Shown here in pieces: positions 1 to 13,400 of a DNA stretch of 64,000 bases. A program made the translations under genes and the position numbers. Below the pieces are notes generated by a model. That model searched no databases. It was not told where the DNA came from and saw only the letters and a program-made list of their open reading frames with translations. The first letter of the stretch is position 1. Every line of letters begins with the position of its first letter. The stretch comes from Cyrtodaria siliqua (lineage: Eukaryota > Mollusca > Bivalvia > Adapedonta > Hiatellidae): the NCBI GenBank assembly GCA_037043455.1, contig JAWPHD010010223.1, forward strand, positions 31,931 through 95,930, given 5' to 3'.

Positions 1-370
1 GGCCTATCGTCTTAACGAGGCAAAATATAGCATTTTTAACTAAATCAAGGGCCATAACTCCGCTGTTACTGATCCGATATGGCTGGTTTTCGAACTTGTC
101 CGAGTTTTCAACGATATTAACAATATGATAAAGTTTGGTAAAGATCGGATGAACAATGAAGCCCCTATCGTCTTAACGAGGCAAAATATAGCATTTTTAA
201 CAATAATCAAGGGCCAGAACTCCGCTGTTACTAGTCCGATCTGGCTGGTTTTCGAACTTGTCCGAGCTTTTATTGATATTAACAACCTGTTAAAGTTTGG
301 TAAAGATCGGATGAAAAATGAAGGCCCTATTGTCTTAACGAGACAAAAGTTAACAACGGACGACGGACAT
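1..370. repeat. Tandem repeat, period about 161 bp
   Basis: The segment with 'cttaacgaggc' recurs at about 11, 172 and 333, giving a little over two copies of a 161-bp unit that is cut by the left edge of the window. Units carry similar but not identical sequence. Short ORFs here on either strand follow from the repeat and have no recognisable protein similarity. Confidence 0.85.
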
Positions 371-420
371 AAGCTCTGCTGGCCAGTAGCGCTAAAAACT
401 CTTAATTTATATATATAACC

Positions 421-845
421 CTACTAATATAACATGATGTATGTATAATCAAAATAAAAATATTGGAGTAAAATATCGATCAGCCAAATATGCTTAAATA
501 CTGCAGTAGGGGAGATTTTCATTTTACTTAACGGAGACAACTCTTGTTAATATTTTAGTACATAAACCGGACGAGTTGTCTTTCTTACGATAATAGGGCG
601 TCCATTAGGGTTAAATGAGCATAAAGGTATCCATTTTTTTTAGCAATTCCGCTACTACTTCTGTACCGCTGTCAATTAACGCTGACCACTATTAAGAGCA
701 GGTGCATAAGCTTGCAATTAGATGACATTTTTAACGACAAAGTGAACTTAACTTTACTCTATGAGTTGTTTTTGTTTGAATAATATCAAATAACAAACAG
801 TACAATAAACACTATTTTCTGTTCGGCTACTACTAGCAAACCAGT
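421..845. other. AT-rich spacer, nothing recognised
   Basis: I see no exon, repeat or RNA signature here. It lies beyond the 3' end of the minus-strand POFUT1 gene. Confidence 0.5.
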
Positions 846-854
846 AGTATTCAG

Positions 855-1080
855 TTTACTGTTCCCATTGCGGTTAACGACGTTTCGTTGTAAACCTTCG
901 CCTCTCACCGCTGCGGGTTCGAATCCCACTGGGAGCTCGACTTGTATTTAAAGTGAGGAAGTGTCGATTCTTAAGGATGGCGGGAGAGGTACAGTACTGG
1001 TTCTACCCAGGAAAAGTGGGTGGCCTGCCTCCACCACAAAAAATCTACCATCATATATAACCTTACACCATACAAACCCA
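855..1080 (+). repeat. tRNA-derived SINE, family C
   Basis: The head has a pol III B-box (GGTTCGAATCC near 918) in a tRNA-like context, and a body shared with copies at 24078-24325 (minus), 24897-25035 (minus), 27245-27300 (minus fragment) and 40013-40250 (plus). Shared landmarks are 'gggagctcgacttgta', 'tggttctacccaggaaaa' and 'cctccaccacaaaa'. It lies downstream of the POFUT1 3' end. The A-box is degenerate, so it is probably a dead copy. Boundaries are approximate. Confidence 0.8.
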
Positions 1081-1229
1081 TTGGGGGAATTAGGTATAAG
1101 AAATGAGTCGGCTATTTATTTGACCCATCACCGAAACATCAACGCATGCTAAACGTTTAGTTTTCCTATTAAATGGTAATTAATGGTGAAACAAAATTAA
1201 AAATAATATATACTGGATAGTTTAAAATA

Positions 1230-1235
1230 TTTATT
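1230..1235 (-). promoter_or_regulatory. Candidate POFUT1 polyadenylation signal
   Basis: AATAAA on the minus strand lies 23 nt past the POFUT1 stop codon. If used, the 3' UTR would be very short. This is inferred from position only. Confidence 0.4.
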
Positions 1236-1257
1236 GCACATATTTAAAACGTCCAAA

Positions 1258-1431
1258 TCACGTATCGTCCGCACCAATTGCCCAAAAAGAGGTAGGTTTA
1301 TTATTCACTGCTCGCTCTCTCGTTACAAATGATGTGAAGGAAGATACGCAGTTTCCTATGAAGTGTTCTGATTGGCCGAGAATGTACAAGTCTATTTGTG
1401 GTAACCATGGGTCATTGTGGAATACTTTCAC
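1258..1431 (-). CDS. POFUT1: POFUT1 exon 8 (terminal)
   Basis: The exon encodes residues 302-358 and the TGA stop (1260-1258). It starts in phase 0 after a TTCCAG acceptor. It carries the C-terminal half of the GT-B fold: [14 protein letters not shown] followed by [13 protein letters not shown], closely matching the family block before the C terminus. The protein ends ...[10 protein letters not shown]. Known POFUT1 proteins end in an ER-retention tetrapeptide (RDEF in human, HEEL in fly), which is absent here. No further in-frame exon was recognised downstream. Confidence 0.93.
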   Translation of the reverse strand: MKVFHNDPWLPQIDLYILGQSEHFIGNCVSSFTSFVTRERAVNNKPTSFWAIGADDT

Positions 1432-4400
1432 CTGGAACAGAAATGGAGAACATCCAATAATTCCTTTAAATATCAGAAATTTGAATTAGGAAACAAAGCT
1501 TTAAATTTTCAATTCAACTTTTTATACATGTAAGTATATAATCCAATAATAGAATTGTCACCAACACAGTTATGTGAAACCGATTCATAATTTTGATAGA
1601 GCATCATCCAAAAAACTGACCAATCAGTGACCAGAAATAAGACATACCAATACATTCTGGTAGGTGATAAACTCGGTCTTTATCCTTGATGTTCAGCCAA
1701 GTTTACTGTTAAAATTAAGGTATCTACAGTGTGATTCTTTTAAAACACTGCATATTTCATGCAAATTCATGCAAATTCTTTCAAAATCAAAATCTTGAAA
1801 ATTATCGTCTTTTACCAACTTGCTTTTACTCTGCCAAAGATTTTTATTTTACTAAGGATAAAAACTGAGTAACACAAATTTTATCACCTACTGAAATAAA
1901 ATCTCAACATCTCTACAATAAAAATTATGAATATGGATGAATGTAAGTTGGGCACAAATGGGGCAACACTATAATCCCTCTCCACTACTGTGGTGCCAGA
2001 CATATAAATATGTCTTTATAAAATAATTTAATTGGATTGTAGTCGCACCAAAAGCTAAGGTCATATGGTGACTTTCCAGCTTCCATTGGTGGAGGAAGAC
2101 CACAGGTGCCCCTTCGAGCAATTTTCATGCACGGGCAGGCACCTTGGTAGAATCACCAACGTTCTGCAATCTTTATGAAACTAGTAATATTGTTATACCT
2201 TATATTCTGCTAAATGCTCCTCAAGTTCCCTGAGAAGGGGATGTTTATCAGTGGCAACGTATATGAACTGTAAACCGGTCTTGTGTATGATCTCCTTTGT
2301 CAACCTGTGAATATTAAAGTTCCTCGACCATGTTTTGTTTCATGAACATGTTTATGTTTATTTAAATTGAAATCAATACACAACAATAGATATTTACAAT
2401 TCACATATTGCAATATCTGTGAAAAGTGAGAATAATTATTTGATGACGTAGAAAACTTTGAACAGGTAAATTAATCCACAGGTAAATGTATTTATCAATT
2501 ATCTGGCAATAGTTGTGCAGCTATACAATTCAAATTTACCTCATTTCAAGTCCCGCAGTGGTGAAAGTAGTATCTACGTCATGCAAATAATACTTATTTT
2601 TACATACAACTTAGTAGCAGTTTTAAATATGTTTCTCTCCGGGACTATCAAGAAATGTTCATATGATGGTTAAGAGTTAAATTTGTTAATTGATAATACT
2701 ACAAAAGGGTGGCTATTCATCTTTAAGATACACATGAGCTATGTATGCACTGAATTCTAATACGTCGGTAAATTCACAGGCTTCTACTGTGATAGCTATT
2801 ATGAACTTAAATAAGTCTCCATTTCATATAAGGCCGTCCTTGACAATACATTTGTTTGCTGTTTCCCGACCAAGGATTTTGTAAGTGGGTAGGTAAGGAT
2901 TTGTCAGTGGGTAGGTAGTTAGGTAGGTGATTTTTTTTTGGCCAAAGACAGTAAAAAGCTTAAGAAATGAAAGAAAAATATACTACATAGTAAAAAAAAA
3001 AAAAAATGTTGAAAAAATTGCTATAAAAAGTTTTTTCTTGGGTAGGTAAGGAAACAGCAAATAAACAATTTTTATGGTTGGCCTATGTATGAAACGAGAT
3101 GTGAATTATTTTAATTTTAACAAGCTGCATAATAATAATTCACAAAATGTTTCATAAATCTTATATGGAATGGGGACGATTTTAAGATCCTTTTTATCAC
3201 ATTAGTCAAATAATTATGTAAAATATAATTCAGATGGACATAAAACCGCGATGACGTCAGACAAACTTTAGTGCCAAAATGTCATAAAAAGCACGTCCTT
3301 TGATGCCAAAACATTATGTGATGTCGTAATGTCATGTCACACACAACTTTGAGTATCAAAGAGTCCATGTTTGATATCTTTACAAAAGGGCATTTTAAGC
3401 CAACTTATTTATGATAAGTTGTTGGCAAATAATTTCATGACTTAGATCCAGATGGATTTATAATAAATAAAATAGTTTAAGTTAACAAAACTTCCGTAGT
3501 GTTACACATTTTCATGTTTGTCATGCTCAACCAGTGATTTAAGCAGTACGTCTCTGCTCAACCAATCATAATTGTTTCAGGTTGTATTGCACATCTACAT
3601 ACAATTACTGTACTATTTTCATATTTCAAAATTGAAGGGAAAAATATTTATTAAAGAATAAAATTAAACAGTCGACACAGTCTTAATGAAAACAGATATT
3701 TATTTACAGTAAATGGAGTGTTTATGTCAACCCGAGGACAGCGCTCATTTTAACACAACATTTGACAGTAATCTTTCACATTAGTACTCAATATAATGCA
3801 TTTTCTTGGGTGATGGAAAGCCTGATCTTACACATGGGGGAAGATAAAAGTCACACGCATCAACAATGATGTCAATAACATCAACAGTTGCATGACATCC
3901 TTTAATAGTAAAAAAATAATTCTTTATTAGTCACGTGTTTATTTGGCACAAAATGTCATTGATATGCAAGAAAAAGAATCAATCATGGGTAACCGGTTCG
4001 GATAAGGAATTCCAACCCTTGGTATAATTGTTTTAATCGGAACCTCGGCATAGCCTTGGTTCCGATAAAAACAATTATACCTCGGGTTGGAATTCCCGAT
4101 CTTTACCAGATACCCATGAAAGATTCTTATTATCCTCAACTAGTAGTAATAAATTCGATTTGAACGAGTTCAGGAATTATTAAATGTGATTTCCACAAAT
4201 ATTCAAACTGGCGTAAAAACAGCGCAACACAAGAGATTTTACACGCATCAACAATGATGTCAATAACATCAACAGTTGCATGACATCCTTTAATAGTAAA
4301 AAAATAATTCTTTATTAGTCACGTGTTTATTTGGCACAAAATGTCATTGATATGCAAGAAAAAGAATCAATCATGGGTAACCGGTTCGGATAAGGAATTC

Positions 4401-7400
4401 CAACCCTTGGTATAATTGTTTTAATCGGAACCTCGGCATAGCCTTGGTTCCGATAAAAACAATTATACCTCGGGTTGGAATTCCCGATCTTTACCAGATA
4501 CCCATGAAAGATTCTTATTATCCTCAACTAGTAGTAATAAATTCGATTTGAACGAGTTCAGGAATTATTAAATGTGATTTCCACAAATATTCAAACTGGC
4601 GTAAAAACAGCGCAACACAAGAGATTTTAAAGATCAAGATTGCCATGCATCCCTTTAAAAACAGAAACCCCAACACCCGAGACACGCTAACAAGATGCAC
4701 ACAGTTTGAACACATTCTACCAACCTTAAAACTTGTTGAGTAGATGGGAAGCAAATCTCCTGTGTCACCTCCTGACCTCCATTTGGGTCGATACACTGTG
4801 GGGATGCCATGTAGTTCGATCCTTGTACATGCTGGCACGCTCTCTCCTTAAAATGGAAAATAAAATGGGAACTCAAATCTGGACAGAAATAACCAATTGT
4901 GCAGATTTTCATTTTTGGATATGATAATTGCTTGCTTCATAAACTTCTTGATAAACTTACAGACACATACAACCACGATGTCAGACACACATGTTCCAGA
5001 CAGGCATATGAAACCATAAAGACAGGCATAAATCATTACGTATTTCCGCCTTAATTCCATTAAGCGATGGGAAAGATTATATAACAGGATTTTACAACAG
5101 CTATTTCGACAAAACAACATCTTTAAAACATTTTTTTCAGTAAAAAATGTGATAACCTGTTTAAAATGACATTAAATGTTTTAATTTTACAATATGCAAA
5201 CTTTTAAAGCCGAAAATAAGGTTTTATTGATACCCCAGCCAACCTAGTTTTCGCTTCTTGGTGAGTGGTTGGATGGGGTATGAAAGTTAATACTCGGACC
5301 ACATAATGTGTTTCAGACAGGCATAAACAATCCAACATAAATGTAGACAGGCCAGATATCTGTATACAACCATAAAGGCAGACACAAATTATGAGAATAT
5401 TTAGAGCTTCTCCAAGAGAGGAGAATATGCATTTATTATTACCCAACACTACAATAACTAGAAGGTATTGCCACGGAACATTTGTGTTGTCTGCAGATTT
5501 AAGTTTTTTGAAAAGTTGCATTACTCTGACAAAATGAGTCAGAGTTACTGAACATTTCTTGAGGTAAGATGAAGATGTGTGTAAAGTTTTATGAACTTAG
5601 GTCAAATACTTTTCAAATGATGACCAAGGTTAGGCTGCAAGTTAAAGTGTGACGGACGACGATGACAAAGTAATCCCTAATTGTCTGCCATGCGACATAA
5701 TCTATTATATTGATGGCTCAAACCCACAACCTTGTCATTACCAGGCCAGGGCCTTTTTACCCTTCTTTGCAGCAGCCTGTTTAAGGCCCCTTCCCCACAA
5801 ATTCCTTTTAAACTCATGCAGTTTTTCCCATTTTAAACTTACCTCTGGAAATTCCAATTTAGACCAAAAGGCCCCTGCCTCAAAACTGGTAAAAAGGCCC
5901 TGCAGGCCAGCCCACAGGATCACCTGACATCCCAACTCAACTCACCCAATCAATCCCATTTCGAAGATGTATTCCTAGAAATCGGTTATCAGGAAAATGT
6001 TCTTGTATGTACTGCTGTCCCTCTCCTATTATAGCATCGGACCATTGCAAGTACTTCTGTAAATGACGGTTTTGTTTTAGTACAGGGAAGGGAGCTGGTG
6101 CCCCTTTAAGGGCCAACACTGGATACTTGGACGGCGGAAACCTGAAATAACACATCCAATCAATGTCTAGTATTATAAATAACACAGTCATGATCAACCA
6201 CTTGTCGTCAAATACAAACAGAATAATCAGTCAACAGGCCACTTGTTCATTCACAACATCTCGTGCACTTCTTCAAAGCACATCTTGAATTTATATTCCA
6301 GGTCACCCTATTGGTTTCGTCGTCCTAGCAATAGACGCCTTAGATTCCGATCATAACAAATTTGCATTCAAAATCAAAGTTATCATCAAAGTTTTGAACT
6401 TTAGCCGATAGCTTCAACTATTGTTTATTCACATGAAAGCAGCAATAAAACCTTTATCTGTATTCTAAATAACAAACATGCAATGCAAATTGTCAACACA
6501 TGTGGCTAACGGCCATATTGTTTATACAGCGACAACTAAGCAACTGTGCAGTATTTCCCCTGCCGAAATGTCAAGATTTTGAACAAAACCGATCCGCGAT
6601 ATACACATGAGGCATGATCCCTAAGAATGACGGGAATAGCCGAGTTCATGATAAGACACTACTAGAAAATGTGTGCATGGGACAGAGTTCTTGAATGAAA
6701 ACCTTTTGAACAAAACATGTTTTCATACATACGGGAAGACAGCCAAGGGTAACTTTATTTGCCTGTTCAACTTTTGTTTCATGGCTTAATCAGGAACTTG
6801 TGAGAGACCACTTATTGCCAAATACCAATTTCAAATAAGCAATTTTCTTGTTCAGTCAATTACAGTAGACATGGAGGTAAAACTCCAATGCTCGGCTGAA
6901 GGATAGCCTGTATGTTGAGACCTGCATTTTTATTTCTGGTGGTCTGTTGTAGTATACTTTACGATTAACATTTAAATGGCAAACAAATGAAACCGTTTAC
7001 AAATACTACTTAAAACAACTGGGAAATAACATAAGTACTGAATGACCCAATCAAGGTTATTCAAGACTGGACATATAAATTCCTCAACCATGGAAATGTG
7101 TGTTACGGTTATCAAATAGAACTAAGTAAAAGGAATTGTAAATTTTAATCTCTATACCTATGGTTTTTGTAAAGGCTTTAGTGTAGATGATGAGTTTTAA
7201 AATTTTAATTAATTATGGCAGGTTATTGAATGAAAGAAACTAGTTATATAGACCATGTGACTCGAGTCATAAATTTATAGGAATATTATCAATATACCAT
7301 AACCGGCACAATCAATTTTCAAGCACGTACACATGCACACACACACTGGACAGAAAGTATACCTGGTTTTCCAAGATTCTGGCAGTAAATAGATCATGTG

Positions 7401-10400
7401 ACTAGCTAGACCACAATGTGACCAGTCATCTATTTATAGAAACACTATTAATATACTGACAAATAAACACAAAGGTATACCTGGTTTTCCAAGATTCTGG
7501 CTGTGAATAACTGGTATCATATGTTTCCGTAGCATCAAACTCCACCCCTAGTCCATCCCAGAATGGTCCAAAGGGATTACCTACACACAAATAAAAGCAG
7601 GCAAAGACTTACAATTTAAAAACATACTGATTTAGTAATAAAGGTAATTAGGTTTATCTAGTGCGATTTCTTAAAATCAACAGGCTATTTTTTATAGATA
7701 AAAAACAAGTAAGATATTGTATTATTTTCTAAATAAGCTAATACTCAAAATAAAAAAATATCCACCAAGCAAAATATGAACTTCAAATTAAACAATCATG
7801 AATGCCACTTAAAAAAGAATATAGAGGATCTTACACGACTACTCATTCATTATTGAATTTATTGAATTTATTAAACGAGTTGGCACAATGATATAGTGAA
7901 TGAGAACGAATGTTAGATTCTATTTATCACATAACTCACATATTGACTTTTATTGCATTTTGCCTGTCGCTTTAACGCGCAAAACTTATATAAACCGTGG
8001 AAATTGCATCATAGTCATTGTCGATTTTTTTTGACAGTGCATACTAGGCTTATTTGCATTCTTATATAACTAGTGGTATATCGAAAATATAGAATGGTGT
8101 TATTCCACTCCCACACCGTAAGTTATGTGATAAACACTTTTATTTAATTTAAACTGATTACAAAAGAAGTTACACATTTTATACAAATTACTCTCAATGA
8201 CGCTGATAACGTGGGTGGAAACCAGAGCACTGAAGAAAACCCAAGTGTTAGAGTGGACGACCACCCTATCCTCTCGCTTACACAACATCGCTGCTTGATC
8301 AGATACAGTGCTTTGGGGGGTATAGAATCACTTGGGTTAAACGTCTCATTTTAAAATGACAGGAAAATGTTTATTTAATTTCTGATTTAGATTTACCTTT
8401 TTAGTTGTATGATAGCAAAATTTCTAAAATTATAGTCCTGAAGCTGTGATTTTTTAATAGGCGTTTTTGCACTTATATTTACATAATTTCATTTTATCCT
8501 TAAAAGTGCCAAAATTCAACAAGTTACCTTAATTGATGATTGCATTTTGACTTTTGTCCCTAACATTTGTTAAAACGGCAAATATTTATTTCTGAGTTTA
8601 TTGTGCCAGTATGAATTTTTCGTTTCAAAAACGCACTTTATTAAGGTAGTATAGAATCATTTTTTCTGAGAGGTGTTGCACGTAGTGATATATTTTGCAT
8701 GGAAATAGTTTTAAAATAATCTAAAATATATGAGCTGAGAAAATTGATTTTAAACAGGAACTGATTCTTTACTACCCAAAGCGCTGTACAGCCAACCGAT
8801 TGTAACCAAGGATTGACTGTAAATTTCAACCTATTGCCCATCACTATTAAATCTATGGATAGATTTAATCAGTAGACTGACTGGTCTCACTGATCTATTT
8901 TAGGACAATGATCAGTCATTTAATAAAGTATAGTCTGTTCATGTTAGGGTAATTTTACCACCCTGGGGAGCTTCAAGAACCTGACGGTGAAGTGTGTAAA
9001 TGAACATTTACCGGGGAGTTATCCTCCCTGGCTGGAGTCTTGACGCTGAAAAGGTCCAGCCCCAGTCATTCAGAGGCTGGAGTACACATTTGACTCGATG
9101 TACAGAGGTAACTCTTGGCGAATTCGAATAGAATGTATAAATCATATTTTGGAATATACATTAAACGAAAAGGCAAGCAATTTATTGAAATTAAATAAAT
9201 GTTTACCTGTCAAAACAACATCTCACCCTGTTTATCCAGTTTAGCGTTTTTATCACACACTGTATTTATTACACTAACGTGTAGAAAATATTCTCATAGT
9301 CATTTCCCTGGTAAAATGTCTGTCTGTCTGTCCGGATAAACAAATAAATCACCTTTCTTCATCTCACAGTCTTTCCCGCCATAAGAGAAGCAGAATCCCG
9401 TCCGGTTACCGACAGGCCAGTGTTCCGTGGCTAGGGTCGCCATAAAGTCTTCAGCCAAGATCACACGATGATACTGGGAAATTACGTCGATCCGGAACCA
9501 GTCTGTAAATGGTATGTTTTTCTGGAAAATGATAGAGGGCACAATTTATTGCACGTTATGAATGTTTTAATTCAAAAAAAGTTTGAATCTTTCCTCATTA
9601 TCATAAAACATTTGAAACAGTCTATTAAATCATTTTAGATTTATTCTATTAGAATTTTGTGTTTCTGGGTTTCAAGAACCTCATTACTCAATGTCCAGTA
9701 AAACCTCAGTGTGTTCTGAAAATGTAATGAGCTTTAAATCAACTGGTTTCATTGGTCCAATTTTTATCACTGAACCAATCAGAATGCTTCATTCGTATTT
9801 TTGTTTGGTTGCTTCTATCAAGACATCACTTTCTGGTATTATTACATCACACCCTGGTATTATGACATCACATCATGCTATTATGATGTCACGTCATGCT
9901 ATTATGATTCAACTCAGTGTGTTCTCAGAACTGAATGAGCCTTTTAATTGCTGTGAGAAACAGATACGACTGTTTGTATCACTCATTGGGTAATGAGTTT
10001 CTTAAAACGAAGAATCACAACATTCTAAAAAAAAAAAAATTCTTAAATGATTTAATAGACTGTTTTGAGTGAAACCTTTGAAACTTGTTGATTTATTTAC
10101 CAACTTCTCTAGATCTTCACTACGTGCACGTCGTGGAGAGGGCACTGCCGATATTCAATACCTGAGAACTTGCCATTCTCAGGTTTGAATTGAATATCGG
10201 TTGACTGAATGTGAAGGTGTCTCCTGCGTCCCATCACAGCACAAATCATCTGATGTCTCCAGATCCCTGATCTTTTTCAGGGTGACACAGACATCTGGCG
10301 GTGTGTGCAGCGCAGGGGTCATACTGTGATGGGTGTGGCCCTAAGCAAGACCGTCACCAACTCGTAGTGGATGTAGGACACAGTAGCGGATGTAGACCAC

Positions 10401-13400
10401 CACGCCAGCAGCAGACCACCATGCCAGACCAGTCCAGACCACTTCACCGCCGCAGCGAAAATTACACAGAGCGAAAGCGACAACCACCTACACACACACA
10501 ACAGAAGCGACAACCACAGCAGCAGCACCAGATCAACCAACACACTCCACTAGAGAAGTCCAGACTCTATTGTGCCCATCGCGTCAGGGTTCCACCGTTG
10601 TGTTAGTTGGCACTTGTGTCATTCTAGACGGGGTTCCCCCAACGTGCTAGCTGGCGGAGGGACTTAAAACCTTAGAAGTAACAAAAAAAAAAAAAAAAAA
10701 AAAGATTTATTTACCAAAACTCTGAATTGAATTGACTGCTGTTTAAAGCTATCAACACATTGTAAGTTATTTAGAGCCACTCCAGAGAGAGGGGAGAGAA
10801 ACCGAAATCTGAAAACCTGCCCTACTACTAATTACAAATAAATTCCTATGCTTCTTTAACATGCTCTGAGAATCGACTTTGATGCACTGCAGGACCGCTA
10901 AGCTTGAATGAGATTAAGGGTAACAGTAATTCATAAGTAGTCATGTGAGCATAGTTCTTCTCTTAATACCGTTTTTTTGTAGCAGCAAATATATATCTAC
11001 GATATAAGGCAAGCAGGTGGAAAAAATGCACAAACAAATATCGCAGTACAGAGGGCAAAGGTATAAATGTAACACAATTTAACTTAACTGAATTGTTGTT
11101 CAAAGGTCATCAACACATCTAGTTTTATTGAGGCATCCCAGAGAGAGAGAGGGAAGTGGGGAAGGATACATAGGAATATAGGAACCATGCCCTACTCTTA
11201 CTGGTTACTATCCAATAGATTCCTATAATGGTTATTTAATGTGCTTGCAGGATAGACGGACAAGTCTTGAGAAAGTGTATTGCCTAAGAAAGCCCCAAAG
11301 TAACCCAGTTGTGTCAGTGAGGCTCGAACCCCAGATTCAGACATACTATCCCCTATTCAGACATACTATCCACTATTCAGACATACAATCAACTATTCAG
11401 TCCACTATTCAGACATACTATCCACTATTCAGACATACTATCCACTATTCAGACATACAATCAACTATTCAGTCCACTATTCAGACATACTATCCACTAT
11501 TCAGACATACAATCAACTATTCAGTCCACTATTCAGACATACTATCCACTATTCAGACATACAATCAACTATTCAGTCCACTATTCAGACATACTATCCC
11601 CTATTCAGACATACTATCCACTATTCAGACATACAATCAACTATTCAGTCCACTATTCAGACATACTATCCACTATTCAGACATACTATCCACTATTCAG
11701 ACATACTATCAACTATTCAGTCCACTATTCAGACATACTATCCACTATTCAGACATACTATCCACTATTCAGACATACAATCAACTATTCAGTCCACTAT
11801 TCAGACATACTATCCCCTATTCAGACATACTATCCACTATTCAGACATACTATCAACTATTCAGTCCACTATTCAGACATACTATCCACTATTCAGACAT
11901 ACTATCCACTATTCAGACATACTATCAACTATTCAGACATACTATCCACTATTCAGACATACTATCCACTATTCAGACATACTATCCACTATTCAGACAT
12001 ACAATCAACTATTCAGTCCACTATTCAGACATACTATCCCCTATTCAGACATACTATCCCCTATTCAGACATACTATCCACTATTCAGACATACTATCCC
12101 CTATTCAGACATACTATCCACTATTCAGACATACTATCCACTATTCAGACATACTATCCACTATTCAGACATACTATCCACTATTCAGACATACTATCCA
12201 CTATTCAGTCCACTATTCAGACATACAATCCCCTATTCAGTCCACTATTCAGACATACTATCAACTATTCAGTCCACTATTCAGACATACTATCCCCTAT
12301 TCAGACATACTATCCACTATTCAGACATACTATCCACTATTCAGACATACTATCCACTATTCAGACATACAATCAACTATTCAGTCCACTATTCAGACAT
12401 ACTATCCCCTATTCAGACATACTATCCACTATTCAGACATACTATCCCCTATTCAGACATACTATCCACTATTCAGACATACTATCCACTATTCAGACAT
12501 ACAATCCACTATTCAGACATACTATCCACTATTCAGACATACTATCCCCTATTCAGACATACTATCCACTATTCAGACATACTATCCCCTATTCAGACAT
12601 ACTATCCCCTATTCAGACATACTATCCACTATTCAGACATACTATCCCCTATTCAGACATACTATCCACTATTCAGACATACTATCCACTATTCAGACAT
12701 ACAATCCACTATTCAGACATACTATCCCCTATTCAGACATACTATCCACTATTCAGACATACTATCCACTATTCAGACATACTATCCACTATTCAGTCCA
12801 CTATTCAGACATACTATCAACTATTCAGTCCACTATTCAGACATACTATCCCCTATTCAGACATACTATCCACTATTCAGACATACTATCCACTATTCAG
12901 ACATACTATCCACTATTCAGACATACTATCCACTATTCAGACATACTATCCCCTATTCAGACATACTATCCACTATTCAGACATACAATCAACTATTCAG
13001 TCCACTATTCAGACATACTATCCCCTATTCAGACATACTATCCACTATTCAGACATACTATCCACTATTCAGTCCACTATTCAGACATACTATCAACTAT
13101 TCAGTCCACTATTCAGACATACTATCCCCTATTCAGACATACTATCCACTATTCAGACATACTATCCACTATTCAGACATACTATCCCCTATTCAGACAT
13201 ACAATCAACTATTCAGTCCACTATTTAGACATACTATCCACTATTCAGTCCACTATTCAGACATACAATCAACTATTCAGTCCACTATTCAGACATACTA
13301 TCCACTATTCAGACATACTATTCACTATTCAGACATACAATCCACTATTCAGACATACAATCCACTATTCAGACATACAATCCACTATTCAGACATACAA

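Larger units (their letters stand above)
3853..4628. repeat. Perfect-looking 388-bp tandem duplication
   Basis: Copy 1 (3853-4240) and copy 2 (4241-4628) read as identical by eye, so the duplication is recent or an assembly artefact. It sits in POFUT1 intron 6, 96 bp beyond the exon 6 donor. Each copy contains one foldback element. The two identical 66-codon minus ORFs (4139-3939 and 4527-4327) arise inside the foldback and are not considered genes. Confidence 0.92.

Noticed and set aside
3939..4527. Two identical 66-codon minus ORFs
   Set aside because: They lie in the duplicated foldback; identity comes from the tandem duplication, not coding constraint.
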